The notes: generated by a model from the letters alone, not told the origin. Counted from the first letter of the stretch, positions 42,247 to 50,860 are shown. The stretch is DNA of 64,000 nt from an uncultured Allomuricauda sp. (GCF_947495325.1 NZ_CANLYK010000001.1:682001-746000); one strand, 5' to 3'. Numbers and translations: made by a program.

Positions 42247-43635
42247 TTAGATACCCGCCACTTCTTTGATTTCTCCAATAATTTTATCTGCCAAGTCGTT
42301 GGCCTCTGCTTGAGATTTGGCTTCAGTATAGATTCGAATTATTGGTTCGGTGTTCGATTTTCTGAGGTGAACCCAATTCTCGGGAAAATCTATTTTTACC
42401 CCATCTATTGTACTTACGTCTTCGTCCTTGTATTTTTCATGCATGGCAACAAGAATTCCATCAACATCTAAGTCTGGGGTCAATTGGATTTTCTTTTTAC
42501 TCATAAAATAACTAGGGTAACTTGCTCGCAATTCTGCAACAGTTCCGCCCTTTTCTGCCATCAGCATTAAAAACAAAGCAGTACCTACCAAAGAATCCCT
42601 ACCATAATGGCTTTCAGGATAAATAATTCCTCCGTTTCCTTCACCTCCAATAATTGCATTGTTGGCCTTCATTTTGGCAACTACATTGACCTCCCCAACG
42701 GCGGCAGCTTCATAGGTTCCTCCGTGTTTTTCCGTAACATCGCGGAGGGCCCTCGAAGAAGATAAATTAGAAACTGTGTTCCCCTTGGTTTTACCCAGTA
42801 CGTAATCTGCACAGGCTACCAAAGTATACTCTTCTCCAAACATTTCCCCATCATTGCTGATAAATGCAAGACGGTCCACATCTGGATCCACAACAATTCC
42901 AAAATCAGCATTCTCTTTTACTACCAATTCACAAATATCCCCTAAATGCTCCTTGAGCGGTTCAGGGTTATGCGGAAAATGACCTGTGGGCTCACAATAC
43001 AACTTAACGACTTCTACTCCAAGTTCCTCCAACAATTTTGGAATGGCTATTCCACCGGTAGAATTAACACCATCAACCACTACCTTAAAACCAGCTTTTT
43101 TGATAGTCTCTTTATCAACTAGGGAAAGATTCAACACTTCATCAATATGGATATCTATATAGGAATCATTTTTAGTGATTGTTCCTAAGTCATCCACTTC
43201 GGCAAAATCAAAATCCTCTTTTTCGGCCAACTCTAAAATAATAGCGCCTTGTTCTGCATCCAGAAACTCCCCACGCTCATTCAATAATTTAAGCGCATTC
43301 CATTGTTTGGGGTTATGACTGGCGGTTAAAATTATTCCACCATCAGCTTTCTCCAATGGAACTGCAATTTCAACCGTTGGTGTTGTGGATAATCCCAAGT
43401 CTACTAAATCAATCCCAAGACCTACTAAGGTAGAAACCACCAAATTCTGAATCATTTCGCCAGATAAGCGCGCATCACGACCAATAACGACCGTTAACTC
43501 TTGCTTTCCTGAATAATCTTTTAACCAAGTACCGTATGCTGCGGCAAATTTCACAGCGTCTATAGGTGTAAGATTATCACTTGTAGCTCCTCCTATGGTT
43601 CCACGAATTCCGGAAATTGATTTAATCAGCGTCAT
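42247..43635 (-). CDS. glmM: phosphoglucosamine / phosphomannomutase family protein
   Basis: 462 residues. It interconverts hexosamine-6- and 1-phosphate for peptidoglycan and LPS precursors. The phosphoserine loop is TASHNPKQWNALK with Ser106. The metal loop is DPDVDRLAFI, the sugar-binding loop GEGNGG, and the C-terminal phosphate loop RKSNTEPIIRIYTEA. This matches the archaeal/Bacteroidota GlmM-like subgroup. Specificity between glucosamine and mannose or glucose phosphates cannot be settled by motifs alone. Confidence 0.88.
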   Translation of the reverse strand: MTLIKSISGIRGTIGGATSDNLTPIDAVKFAAAYGTWLKDYSGKQELTVVIGRDARLSGEMIQNLVVSTLVGLGIDLVDLGLSTTPTVEIAVPLEKADGGIILTASHNPKQWNALKLLNERGEFLDAEQGAIILELAEKEDFDFAEVDDLGTITKNDSYIDIHIDEVLNLSLVDKETIKKAGFKVVVDGVNSTGGIAIPKLLEELGVEVVKLYCEPTGHFPHNPEPLKEHLGDICELVVKENADFGIVVDPDVDRLAFISNDGEMFGEEYTLVACADYVLGKTKGNTVSNLSSSRALRDVTEKHGGTYEAAAVGEVNVVAKMKANNAIIGGEGNGGIIYPESHYGRDSLVGTALFLMLMAEKGGTVAELRASYPSYFMSKKKIQLTPDLDVDGILVAMHEKYKDEDVSTIDGVKIDFPENWVHLRKSNTEPIIRIYTEAKSQAEANDLADKIIGEIKEVAGI

Positions 43636-43727
43636 AAATTGTTAAAAAAGTTTTTGCAAATATAAACGGCTATTCCATTTTCCATGTTCTGAATTTGTAA
43701 ATTTCACCGGAAAAGAAATTTAACGCT

Positions 43728-44321
43728 ATGAACTTTCTTGCCCATATCTATTTATCCTTTGATGACAAAGAAATTACCCTTGGAAATTTCTTTGCAGATC
43801 ACATACGTGGGAATAAGTTCAAACATTTTCCAGAAAAAATCCAAAAAGGAATTTTACTGCACCGAGAGATAGACACCTTTACTGACTCCCATCCTATTGC
43901 CAAACAAAGTAGTAAAAGGCTACATAAAAACTATAGTCATTACAGTAGGGTAATCGTTGATATTTTCTACGATCATTTTTTGGCCAAAAATTGGACAACG
44001 TATTCCGAAGTGCCTTTACATGTTTATGTGGAAAACTTTTACGATTTACTGGAAGACAATTATGAAATCCTTCCTTTAGGTACTCAACGGCTCATGCCAT
44101 ACATGATTGCAGATAATTGGCTATATAGCTATGCTAGTCTTGAAGGGATTTCAAGGGTCCTTAATGGTATGAATAGGCGAACAAACAACAAGTCCAAAAT
44201 GAATTTTGCCATCTTGGATTTGGAAGAACATTACTCAGCATTTGAGAATGAATTCACCGAATTTTTTAAAGAATTAATTAATTTTTCTCAACAAAAACTA
44301 ACTCTATTATGCGAAGATTGA
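43728..44321 (+). CDS. acyl carrier protein phosphodiesterase homologue (DUF479)
   Basis: 197 residues, starting MNFLAHIYLSFDDKEITLGN, the diagnostic N-terminus of the DUF479/AcpH family. The metal-site-like segments are HREIDTFTDSHP and VDIFYDHFLAKNW. Family members remove the 4'-phosphopantetheine group from holo-ACP. Its 3' end overlaps the ggt gene by 13 bases, suggesting co-transcription. Confidence 0.88.
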   Translation: MNFLAHIYLSFDDKEITLGNFFADHIRGNKFKHFPEKIQKGILLHREIDTFTDSHPIAKQSSKRLHKNYSHYSRVIVDIFYDHFLAKNWTTYSEVPLHVYVENFYDLLEDNYEILPLGTQRLMPYMIADNWLYSYASLEGISRVLNGMNRRTNNKSKMNFAILDLEEHYSAFENEFTEFFKELINFSQQKLTLLCED

Positions 44322-45991
44322 TACTTTTTGTCCCACTGATTTTATTTTTAAACTGTAAAAAACAACCTGCCATTGCCACCGGTCTCGTTACGGAAAAAGC
44401 CATGGTGGTATCAGCAAGGGAAGAAGCCTCAAAAATTGGGGTGGAAATCATGAAAAAAGGAGGAAATGCTTTTGATGCCATGGTAGGTGTGGAACTTTCG
44501 TTGGCGGCGGCTTACCCATTTGCAGGAAGTCTGGGTGGCGGAGGCTTCATGGTCTACCGAAAGAATGATGGAGAAATTGGAGCACTGGATTACCGCGAAA
44601 AGGCACCATTGTCTGCCCACAAGGATATGTACTTGGATTCCTTGGGTAATGTTATCCCTAGTATGAGCACTGTTGGAGCAACAGCGGTTGGAGTCCCCGG
44701 GACCGTTGCGGGAGCCATGGAGGTGCACAGAAAATTAGGTTCATTGCCATTGGAGGATATTTTGGAACCGGTTATTGCACTGGCTAAAAAAGGTGTAGTG
44801 GTCACGGAAAAACAGGCGGCACGACTGGAAAGGGTAAAAGAAAGTTTTATCGAGGTAAATGACTATAGTACCAAATATGCTGCGAATTTCAAACCGGGGG
44901 ATACCATTAAATACCCCGAGTTGGCCCAAACCTTGGATAAAATTCTAAAACAAGGTAAGGATGGGTTTTATAAAGGAGAGATAGCTGAAAAATTAGCAGC
45001 TTTTATTCAACAAAATGGTGGATTTGTTACTGTTAAGGATTTGGCCAAATATGATGCAAAATGGCGTGAACCTATAGTCTTTGATTATAGGGACATACGG
45101 ATAATTTCAATGAGTCCACCCAGCAGCGGCGGGATTACCATGAACCAAATTTTTAAAATGATGGAGCCGTATCCCGTTTCAAAATATGGACATAATTCCA
45201 TTGAAACGGTTCAACTTTTTGTTGAAGCTGCTCGAAGAGCCTACGCAGACCGGAATTATTTTCTTGGTGATCCAGATTTTGTGGACATTCCTCTAGATGT
45301 TCTTCAGAACGATGACTACCTAAAGCAAAGAATGCGGGGCTTTTCATTTGAAAAGGCCACATTATCATCAGATGTATCACATGGTGATGTTGAGATTATA
45401 GAGAGTGACGAAACCACCCATTACTCCATTGTTGATGCAGATGGAAACGCCATATCCACAACCATAACATTGAACGGCGCCTATGGTTCCAAATTGTACT
45501 GTGATGAGCTTGGTTTTTTCCTAAATAATGAAATGGATGACTTTAGCGCCAAACCCGGTGTGCCCAATATGTTTGGATTAATTGGGGCCGAAGCCAATAG
45601 TATTGCTCCAGAAAAGCGCATGCTAAGCAGCATGACTCCCACAATAGTTGAGAAAGATGGTGAACTTTATATGGTAGTAGGTACTCCAGGAGGTTCTACG
45701 ATTATTACGGCAGTGGCACAAACCATTCTTAATGTGTATGAATTTAACTTAAGTATGCAAGAAGCGGTAAACGCACCCCGCTTTCACCATCAATGGCTGC
45801 CAGATATGTTAATGTTTGAAGCGGAAGGTTTTGAAGAAGGTCTAAAATCAAACCTAAAGGAAAAAGGCTATGAAATTCTTGAAGGTAGAACCCGAATTAT
45901 AGGTAAGGTAGACGCAATTCGTGTCTTGGAAGATGGAAAATTGGAAGGTGGAGCAGATAAACGTGGTGATGATACTGCTGTAGGGTTTTAA
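44309..45991 (+). CDS. ggt: gamma-glutamyltransferase (lipoprotein form)
   Basis: 560 residues. Lipobox-like LFLNC with Cys16 after a short signal. The Ntn-hydrolase proenzyme is expected to self-cleave before Thr369 in TTHYSIVDADGNA. Other family blocks are GGNAFDAMVGVELSLAAAYP, GSLGGGGFMVYR, the substrate-binding LNNEMDDFS and GTPGGSTIITAVAQTI (the glycine loop). It hydrolyses or transfers gamma-glutamyl groups from glutathione and similar peptides outside the inner membrane. It overlaps the ACP phosphodiesterase gene and is followed 10 bases later by an ATP-grasp gene. Confidence 0.95.
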   Translation: MRRLILFVPLILFLNCKKQPAIATGLVTEKAMVVSAREEASKIGVEIMKKGGNAFDAMVGVELSLAAAYPFAGSLGGGGFMVYRKNDGEIGALDYREKAPLSAHKDMYLDSLGNVIPSMSTVGATAVGVPGTVAGAMEVHRKLGSLPLEDILEPVIALAKKGVVVTEKQAARLERVKESFIEVNDYSTKYAANFKPGDTIKYPELAQTLDKILKQGKDGFYKGEIAEKLAAFIQQNGGFVTVKDLAKYDAKWREPIVFDYRDIRIISMSPPSSGGITMNQIFKMMEPYPVSKYGHNSIETVQLFVEAARRAYADRNYFLGDPDFVDIPLDVLQNDDYLKQRMRGFSFEKATLSSDVSHGDVEIIESDETTHYSIVDADGNAISTTITLNGAYGSKLYCDELGFFLNNEMDDFSAKPGVPNMFGLIGAEANSIAPEKRMLSSMTPTIVEKDGELYMVVGTPGGSTIITAVAQTILNVYEFNLSMQEAVNAPRFHHQWLPDMLMFEAEGFEEGLKSNLKEKGYEILEGRTRIIGKVDAIRVLEDGKLEGGADKRGDDTAVGF

Positions 45992-46001
45992 ATTTAATGG
46001 T

Positions 46002-46919
46002 ATGACATACGATGTTGTAATCCTGACAGACAAAAGGTATTTAAACCCCAGTATACAAGATGTGTATGTAAAAAATGTGCTCTTGGAAGATGAACTGGTA
46101 TCCAATGCCCTAAAGGAAGAAGGGCTTCAAGTGGTCCGGAAATCCTGGGATGATGTAGAGTTTGATTGGACAACCACAACGTATGCACTTTTCAGGGCCA
46201 CCTGGGATTATTTTGATAGGTTTCAAGAATTTTCAAAATGGCTTTCCAAAGTTTCCGAACATACCCAACTTATAAATTCAAAAAAACTAATTGATTGGAA
46301 TATTGACAAACACTACCTACAGGATCTTTTTACAAAAGGGGTCAATATTCCAAAAACCTTATACATTGAACCACAAACAAGGACAACCTTAAAAGATTCT
46401 ATTAAAAAGGCTAAAAATACCCTTGGTTTTGTAGCAAACGATTTTATCTTAAAACCCTGCGTTTCTGGTGCTGCAAGGCATACATATAAATTTCAGGAGG
46501 TTGAAGCGGAAAAATATGAGACAACTTTTCAGGAATTAATAGTAGATGAAGCCATGATGCTACAAGAATTTCAGCAAAACATTGTGGCCGAGGGGGAAAT
46601 ATCAATGATGGTATTTCATGGGGAATTTACACATGCCGTGCTTAAAATTGCCAAATCTGGCGATTTTAGGGTACAAGATGATTTTGGTGGAAGTATTCAA
46701 GTGTATAGACCAACACAATCAGAAATAGATTTTGCCCAAAAGGTCGTAAAAGCTGCTCCAGAACTGCCCATTTATGCTCGAGTGGATATTTTTGAGGATA
46801 ATGACGGTAATCTGGCGCTTGCTGAACTTGAAATTTTTGAACCCGAACTGTGGTTTAGGCTCAATCCGAAGGCAGCGAACATTCTAGCTAAAAAAATAAA
46901 AGACCAATTTTTTCCTTGA
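46002..46919 (+). CDS. ATP-grasp domain protein, RimK/glutathione synthetase-like
   Basis: 305 residues. The N-terminal domain begins MTYDVVILTDKRYLNP. ATP-grasp features are the region VANDFILKPCVSGAARHTYK, MLQEFQQNIVAEGEISMMVF and the metal-binding LALAELEIFEPELWFRLNPK. It probably ligates an amino acid or peptide to a carboxylate substrate; I cannot name the product. Lying 10 bases after ggt, it suggests gamma-glutamyl or peptide metabolism. It is distinct in sequence from the ATP-grasp gene at 31268-32299. Confidence 0.8.
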   Translation: MTYDVVILTDKRYLNPSIQDVYVKNVLLEDELVSNALKEEGLQVVRKSWDDVEFDWTTTTYALFRATWDYFDRFQEFSKWLSKVSEHTQLINSKKLIDWNIDKHYLQDLFTKGVNIPKTLYIEPQTRTTLKDSIKKAKNTLGFVANDFILKPCVSGAARHTYKFQEVEAEKYETTFQELIVDEAMMLQEFQQNIVAEGEISMMVFHGEFTHAVLKIAKSGDFRVQDDFGGSIQVYRPTQSEIDFAQKVVKAAPELPIYARVDIFEDNDGNLALAELEIFEPELWFRLNPKAANILAKKIKDQFFP

Positions 46920-47611
46920 AGCGAATTTTAAAAATTATCGGGTTTCTTGGTTTAGGGCTCCTGTTTTTGCTCTGGTTTATGCACGAACCATTACCCCAAG
47001 GGACTTCAGGTGTAGAGGCAGACCAACTTGCATATAAAATGCTGAACGCCCTTGATTATCAAAAATATAAAGACACACGTTTTTTGGAATGGTCCTATAG
47101 AAATGGCGCCAATCAGTACAAATGGGACAAGCAAAAAGGTATTGTTGCAGTAAAATGGGATGACTACAAAGTGACCCTCAATCTAACCAGTAACATCAAA
47201 AGTAAAGTAACAAAATCAGGCGAAAGCATTTATGGGGAAAAAGAAAAAAAAGTGGTTACCAAAGCGCTCAAAATGTTCCATAATGATTCTTTTTGGTTGG
47301 TGGCACCCTATAAAGTTTTTGATAAAGGAACAACAAGAAGTATTGTAGTGTTGGAAGATGGTTCGCAAGCGCTTTTGGTTTCATACTCCAAAGGTGGAAC
47401 CACTCCAGGAGATGGTTATTTATGGAAGTTGAATCCACATGGGTTTCCCAGCAGCTTTAAAATGTGGGTAAAAATAATACCCCTCGGTGGCCTAGAAGCC
47501 ACTTGGGAAGATTTGCAGGTAATGGAAAGCGGTGCTTTTTTGCCAAAAACCCATAAACTTGGGCCTTTGGAATTGAGCATGGGAAACGTAAAAGGATATA
47601 ATTTTGATTAG
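46916..47611 (+). CDS. uncharacterised membrane-anchored protein
   Basis: 231 residues from a TTG that overlaps the previous stop (TTGA). One N-terminal hydrophobic anchor (ILKIIGFLGLGLLFLLWFM) is followed by a soluble beta-rich domain with aromatic residues, for example YRNGANQYKWDKQKGIVAVK and WKLNPHGFPSSFKMWVKIIP. I recognise no domain. Translational coupling with the ATP-grasp gene suggests a shared role. It converges with the S24 repressor gene, 23 bases apart. Confidence 0.7.
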   Translation: MKRILKIIGFLGLGLLFLLWFMHEPLPQGTSGVEADQLAYKMLNALDYQKYKDTRFLEWSYRNGANQYKWDKQKGIVAVKWDDYKVTLNLTSNIKSKVTKSGESIYGEKEKKVVTKALKMFHNDSFWLVAPYKVFDKGTTRSIVVLEDGSQALLVSYSKGGTTPGDGYLWKLNPHGFPSSFKMWVKIIPLGGLEATWEDLQVMESGAFLPKTHKLGPLELSMGNVKGYNFD

Positions 47612-47634
47612 ATTTAGTTGCCTAAATAGGTATC

Positions 47635-48396
47635 CTAGTTTTTTACTTGACCCATTTGCTGCTTTAACTCTTCCATGGATTGTTGCAATTGCCGTAACAG
47701 CCCTGTTTCTGTAGTGGCATCAACATTAAAGGTAAGTTTACTGCTCACCTCCCAAATCTCCTGAATTTGGAAAGGTTTTATATCATATGGAGGATACGTT
47801 TCGTTCAAAGAGACCAAAGTAATGTTGTTGGAATTTGGTCTTTTCTCAATCTTCTTGACCAAAACCGCATCTTGTAACACTACCACATACATCTTATTGG
47901 CACTTACGTGGTCAATATGTTCAATAGCACGTGCCAAAACCCAATCACTTGGCTTTAAATTGGGTAACATACTGTCTCCCTCCACTTGAAAACCACGGTA
48001 TGTAGCATTACGAAACTCAGGAATAGGCAAATCAAAAGCGGGCAATTGACGATACCAACTTGTATCAGCAATGTTTTGGGGATATCCAGCCGCCGCCTTG
48101 GCGTTTACCAATACCATATTATCATTTTCAGAACTATCAACGGTAACCACCTTTGGAATTACACTGGTACGGGAAGTCTCCAAATGCTTTTCTTCGCTTT
48201 CGGCAAACAACCAAAGTGGATTTATATTAAATTGTCGTAACAGCTCCGACACCACTTTTCCAGATAATTTGGTACGCCCGCGCTCAATATCAGCTGTAGT
48301 ATTTGAAATTCCCAATAACTTGGCAAACTCGGCTTGGGTATGGCCTAATTCCCGTCTAATTTCAATAAAACGCTTTAAGGTTGATTCATTCTCCAT
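47635..48396 (-). CDS. LexA-like repressor: XRE-type HTH plus S24 peptidase domain
   Basis: 253 residues. The N-terminal helix-turn-helix covers about 9-60 (LGHTQAEFAKLLGISNTTAD). The C-terminal S24 domain has the nucleophile Ser142 in GDSMLPNLKPSDWVLA and the general base Lys181 or Lys182 in VLQDAVLVKK. An Ala103-Gly104 pair in KAAAGYPQ sits where LexA/CI proteins self-cleave. A short coiled coil closes the protein. It is divergent from the radical-SAM gene, and three inverted repeats in between are likely its operators. It probably de-represses after DNA damage; this is inference from the family. Confidence 0.88.
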   Translation of the reverse strand: MENESTLKRFIEIRRELGHTQAEFAKLLGISNTTADIERGRTKLSGKVVSELLRQFNINPLWLFAESEEKHLETSRTSVIPKVVTVDSSENDNMVLVNAKAAAGYPQNIADTSWYRQLPAFDLPIPEFRNATYRGFQVEGDSMLPNLKPSDWVLARAIEHIDHVSANKMYVVVLQDAVLVKKIEKRPNSNNITLVSLNETYPPYDIKPFQIQEIWEVSSKLTFNVDATTETGLLRQLQQSMEELKQQMGQVKN

Positions 48397-48404
48397 ACTT
48401 TCTT

Positions 48405-48436
48405 TTCTGTCAGGTCGAGCGCAGTCGAGACCTTAT
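48405..48436. repeat. dispersed intergenic repeat, copy 2 (short)
   Basis: TTTCTGTCAGGTCGAGCGCA followed by GTCGAGACCTT resembles the flavobacterial dispersed word GTCATTTCGAGCGCAGTCGAGA, here in the leader of the repressor gene. It overlaps no gene. Confidence 0.55.
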
Positions 48437-48488
48437 TAAACTATTCATTGTAAAACCTCTTTACTGTACTAGAGGCATATTAATACAT

Positions 48489-48517
48489 CAAATATAGGAA
48501 TTTTGGAATATTTCCAA
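48489..48517 (-). promoter_or_regulatory. promoter of the S24 repressor gene
   Basis: On the minus strand TTG (48517-48515), an 18-base spacer and TATATTTG (48496-48489) match the Bacteroidota consensus exactly. The predicted start is near 48482, leaving a leader of about 85 bases before the ATG at 48396. The -33 box lies within operator copy 1, which fits negative autoregulation. Confidence 0.6.
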
Positions 48518-48519
48518 AA
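48501..48519. promoter_or_regulatory. operator-like inverted repeat, copy 1
   Basis: TTTTGGAA-TAT-TTCCAAAA is a perfect inverted repeat with 8-base arms and a 3-base centre (at 48510). It overlaps the -33 box of the repressor promoter. Confidence 0.65.
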
Positions 48520-48525
48520 AATAAT

Positions 48526-48540
48526 TTGGAATATTTCCAT
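48526..48540. promoter_or_regulatory. operator-like inverted repeat, copy 2
   Basis: TTGGAA-TAT-TTCCAT repeats the copy 1 core with one arm mismatch; its centre is at 48533, 23 bases from copy 1. It lies between the two promoters. Confidence 0.62.
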
Positions 48541-48543
48541 TTT

Positions 48544-48558
48544 TAGGAATATTTCCAT
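48544..48558. promoter_or_regulatory. operator-like inverted repeat, copy 3
   Basis: TAGGAA-TAT-TTCCAT has the same GGAA-TAT-TTCC core; its centre is at 48551, 18 bases from copy 2. It abuts the -7 box of the radical-SAM gene, so a bound repressor would block that promoter. Confidence 0.6.
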
Positions 48559-48565
48559 AATTTTG
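48558..48565 (+). promoter_or_regulatory. -7 box of the radical-SAM gene
   Basis: TAATTTTG matches TAnnTTTG exactly and lies 19 bases before the ATG at 48585. No clear TTG is seen at the correct distance upstream; that position is occupied by operator copies 2 and 3. Confidence 0.5.
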
Positions 48566-48584
48566 GATTAATTACAATCTCAAT

Positions 48585-49847
48585 ATGGACTTTGACCGAA
48601 TACAAGAAAAGCTGAATATTCTAGCCGATGCTGCCAAATATGATGTCTCCTGTGCAAGTAGTGGCAGCAATCGGACCAATACAAATAAAGGTCTTGGCGA
48701 TGCTTCCAAAATGGGAATCTGTCATAGTTACACCGAAGATGGACGTTGTGTATCCCTTCTTAAGATTTTATTGACCAACCATTGCATTTTTGATTGTGCT
48801 TACTGCGTAACCCGTAAAAGCAATGATGTAAAACGAGCTGCTTTTAAGATTCAGGAAGTTGTGGATTTGACCATCAACTTTTACCGCAGAAATTATATAG
48901 AGGGTTTGTTTTTGAGCTCTGGTATTTTTAAAAATGCCGATTATACGATGGAACGCTTAATCGCAGTGGCCAAAAAATTACGTGAAGAGGAAAATTTTAA
49001 TGGGTACATCCATCTAAAATCCATTCCCGACGCCAGTGATGAATTGATGTATGAGGCTGGATTGTATGCAGACCGACTCTCTGTAAACATAGAAGTACCA
49101 ACTATTTCCGGTCTTAAATTATTGGCGCCGGACAAAAAGCATGAGGATTTTACCAAACCCATGCTAAAGGTCAAAAACGAACTGTTACGCTTTAAAAATG
49201 AGCGTAAAATCATTAAAAGCACTCCAAAATATGCGCCAGCGGGACAAAGCACACAGATGATTGTGGGCGCCACTGGTGAAACGGACAAAGACATTATGTA
49301 TTCCGCCACATACTATTATAAAAAGTATCATATGAAACGGGTGTATTATTCGGGCTACGTGCCCGTGGCAGAAGACAGCCGTTTACCGTCCATTGGTTCC
49401 CAAGTTCCCATGTTGCGGGAAAACAGATTGTACCAAACGGATTGGTTGTTGCGCTTTTATGGTTTTGCCGTGAATGAAATATTGAACAACGACCATCCTA
49501 ATTTGGATATCGATGTGGACCCCAAACTTTCTTGGGCCTTGCGGAACATGCACCACTTTCCTGTGGATGTGAATACGGCAGACAGGCGTATGTTGGCTCG
49601 TATTCCAGGTCTGGGTATGCGCTCCGTGGAAAAAATAGTGAGTGCAAGACGATTTAGAAAACTGAACTGGGATCATCTCAAGAAGATTGGAGTGGCCCTC
49701 AACCGTGCCAAATATTTTATGGTAAGCGATTCAAGAAATTGGGAGCGTCGCGATTTGGATGCGGAAAAAATTAAAGGAATGATTCTACAGACTTCTTCCG
49801 GGAAGTTTAGGAATCAGTATAGCAATCAATTAGCATTGTTTAATTAA
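48585..49847 (+). CDS. putative DNA modification/repair radical-SAM protein (TIGR03916 type)
   Basis: 420 residues. The radical-SAM cluster is CIFDCAYC with Cys67, Cys71 and Cys74 (CX3CX2C). Upstream MGICHSYTEDGRCVSLLKIL adds two conserved Cys. The central TIM-barrel part has LFLSSGIFKNADYTMERLI and KYAPAGQSTQMIVGATGETD. The C-terminus contains a helix-hairpin-helix DNA-binding motif, ARIPGLGMRSVEKIVSARRF. This protein type always accompanies a DUF4130 partner, which is found at 50084. Expression is probably controlled by the divergent S24 repressor. Confidence 0.9.
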   Translation: MDFDRIQEKLNILADAAKYDVSCASSGSNRTNTNKGLGDASKMGICHSYTEDGRCVSLLKILLTNHCIFDCAYCVTRKSNDVKRAAFKIQEVVDLTINFYRRNYIEGLFLSSGIFKNADYTMERLIAVAKKLREEENFNGYIHLKSIPDASDELMYEAGLYADRLSVNIEVPTISGLKLLAPDKKHEDFTKPMLKVKNELLRFKNERKIIKSTPKYAPAGQSTQMIVGATGETDKDIMYSATYYYKKYHMKRVYYSGYVPVAEDSRLPSIGSQVPMLRENRLYQTDWLLRFYGFAVNEILNNDHPNLDIDVDPKLSWALRNMHHFPVDVNTADRRMLARIPGLGMRSVEKIVSARRFRKLNWDHLKKIGVALNRAKYFMVSDSRNWERRDLDAEKIKGMILQTSSGKFRNQYSNQLALFN

Positions 49848-49864
49848 ACAAAAACCAGAACACA

Positions 49865-50008
49865 ATGAATACCTTACAAACCCAAAACAACCTCGATTTC
49901 TTGGAACGTAGCCGTAGTGCCATCTTAAACTTAGGTTACGATTTTGTTCGATTTAGAAATAAAACAAAGAAAAAAATGGGTCTATTGAAAACGAGATTTA
50001 TAAAATAA
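49865..50008 (+). CDS. possible small protein of 47 residues
   Basis: ATG at 49865 to TAA at 50008 encodes MNTLQTQNNLDFLERSRSAI, then LNLGYDFVRFRNKTKKKMGL and a basic tail. It lies 17 bases after the radical-SAM stop and upstream of the DUF4130 gene, in the same direction. The Lys/Arg-rich C-terminus could bind nucleic acid. No homologue is recognised; it may instead be a remnant of a gene end. Confidence 0.4.
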   Translation: MNTLQTQNNLDFLERSRSAILNLGYDFVRFRNKTKKKMGLLKTRFIK

Positions 50009-50015
50009 TCGTGGT

Positions 50016-50066
50016 TGTTTCGAACCGCCTATCGAGTGCAGTCAAGATAGAAGAGTGAAATGACAG
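50016..50066. repeat. dispersed intergenic repeat, copy 3 (decayed)
   Basis: GTTGTTTCGAACCGCCTATC, GAGTGCAGTCAAG and GAGTGAAATGACAGC are degenerate forms of the GTCATTTCGA / GCGCAGTCGAG / TGAAATGAC words of the family. It lies between the small open frame and the DUF4130 gene. Confidence 0.45.
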
Positions 50067-50083
50067 CATAAAAATAGAACACT

Positions 50084-50860
50084 ATGGAGAATACGAAAAC
50101 CCTTATTTACGACGGAAGCTTTAATGGCTTTCTCACTGCAGTCTTCATTGCTTTTGAAGAAAAAATAAATGTATCGGACATTCAACGAAACAGTCATGGA
50201 CAAAATGTCCTTTTTTCCGAAACAGAAACCATATTTACAGATGTCCATAAGGCCAAACGGGTATGGAACGGCATACGCAGCAAAAGCCACAATGCCATTA
50301 CCAATGTCTATTTTGCATTTTTAAGCGAGGCCGAAGGCATTGAACTTATACTCTATACCTACATTCAAAAATTAATGGCATCCAAAAACGGGAAGCAGCT
50401 GGATTATTCCGATGGCATTGTTCTGCGCATAAGTCAATTGGCACGCTCGGTAGGTAGGGAAAAGCATCGTATGGAAGCTTTTGTGCGCTTTCAACTCACA
50501 AAAGATGAGATATACTTTGCCAATATTGAGCCCGATTTTGATGTGCTACCCTTGATTTCAAAACATTTCCGTAACCGTTATGCCGACCAGCAATGGCTTA
50601 TTTATGACGTAAAACGAAAGTATGGCATCCATTATGATTTGGAACATGTGGAACTGGTATCGCTTAACCTCAAGGAAGTCCATTTTAATAAAGTTCACAA
50701 GAGTGATGCCTTTTTAAGCGAGGAATACGATTACCAAACGCTTTGGAACGATTACTTTAAGAGTACCAATATCAAATCCCGTATCAATAGAAAACTGCAT
50801 ACACAACATGTACCGAAACGCTATTGGAAATATTTGAGTGAAAAGAAAGAGACTGCTTGA
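50084..50860 (+). CDS. DUF4130 / TIGR03915-type DNA metabolism protein
   Basis: 258 residues. The N-terminal block KTLIYDGSFNGFLTAVFIAF and the central REKHRMEAFVRFQLTKDEIY and KHFRNRYADQQWLIYDVKRK segments match the TIGR03915/DUF4130 family, which resembles a uracil-DNA-glycosylase-like fold in some members. The terminal HTQHVPKRYWKYLSEKK is conserved. It always co-occurs with the TIGR03916 radical-SAM protein, here 236 bases upstream. A role in DNA repair or modification is proposed but not proven. Confidence 0.87.
   Translation: MENTKTLIYDGSFNGFLTAVFIAFEEKINVSDIQRNSHGQNVLFSETETIFTDVHKAKRVWNGIRSKSHNAITNVYFAFLSEAEGIELILYTYIQKLMASKNGKQLDYSDGIVLRISQLARSVGREKHRMEAFVRFQLTKDEIYFANIEPDFDVLPLISKHFRNRYADQQWLIYDVKRKYGIHYDLEHVELVSLNLKEVHFNKVHKSDAFLSEEYDYQTLWNDYFKSTNIKSRINRKLHTQHVPKRYWKYLSEKKETA

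Noticed and set aside
48501..48558. GGAATATTTCC repeats considered as a small CRISPR-like or satellite array
   Set aside because: Only three copies with 18-23 base centre spacing and short A/T-rich intervals; the promoter context fits operators.
49383..49676. 97-codon minus-strand frame within the radical-SAM gene
   Set aside because: Antisense to the HhH region of a strongly supported gene; His/Ile/Val-rich without motif.
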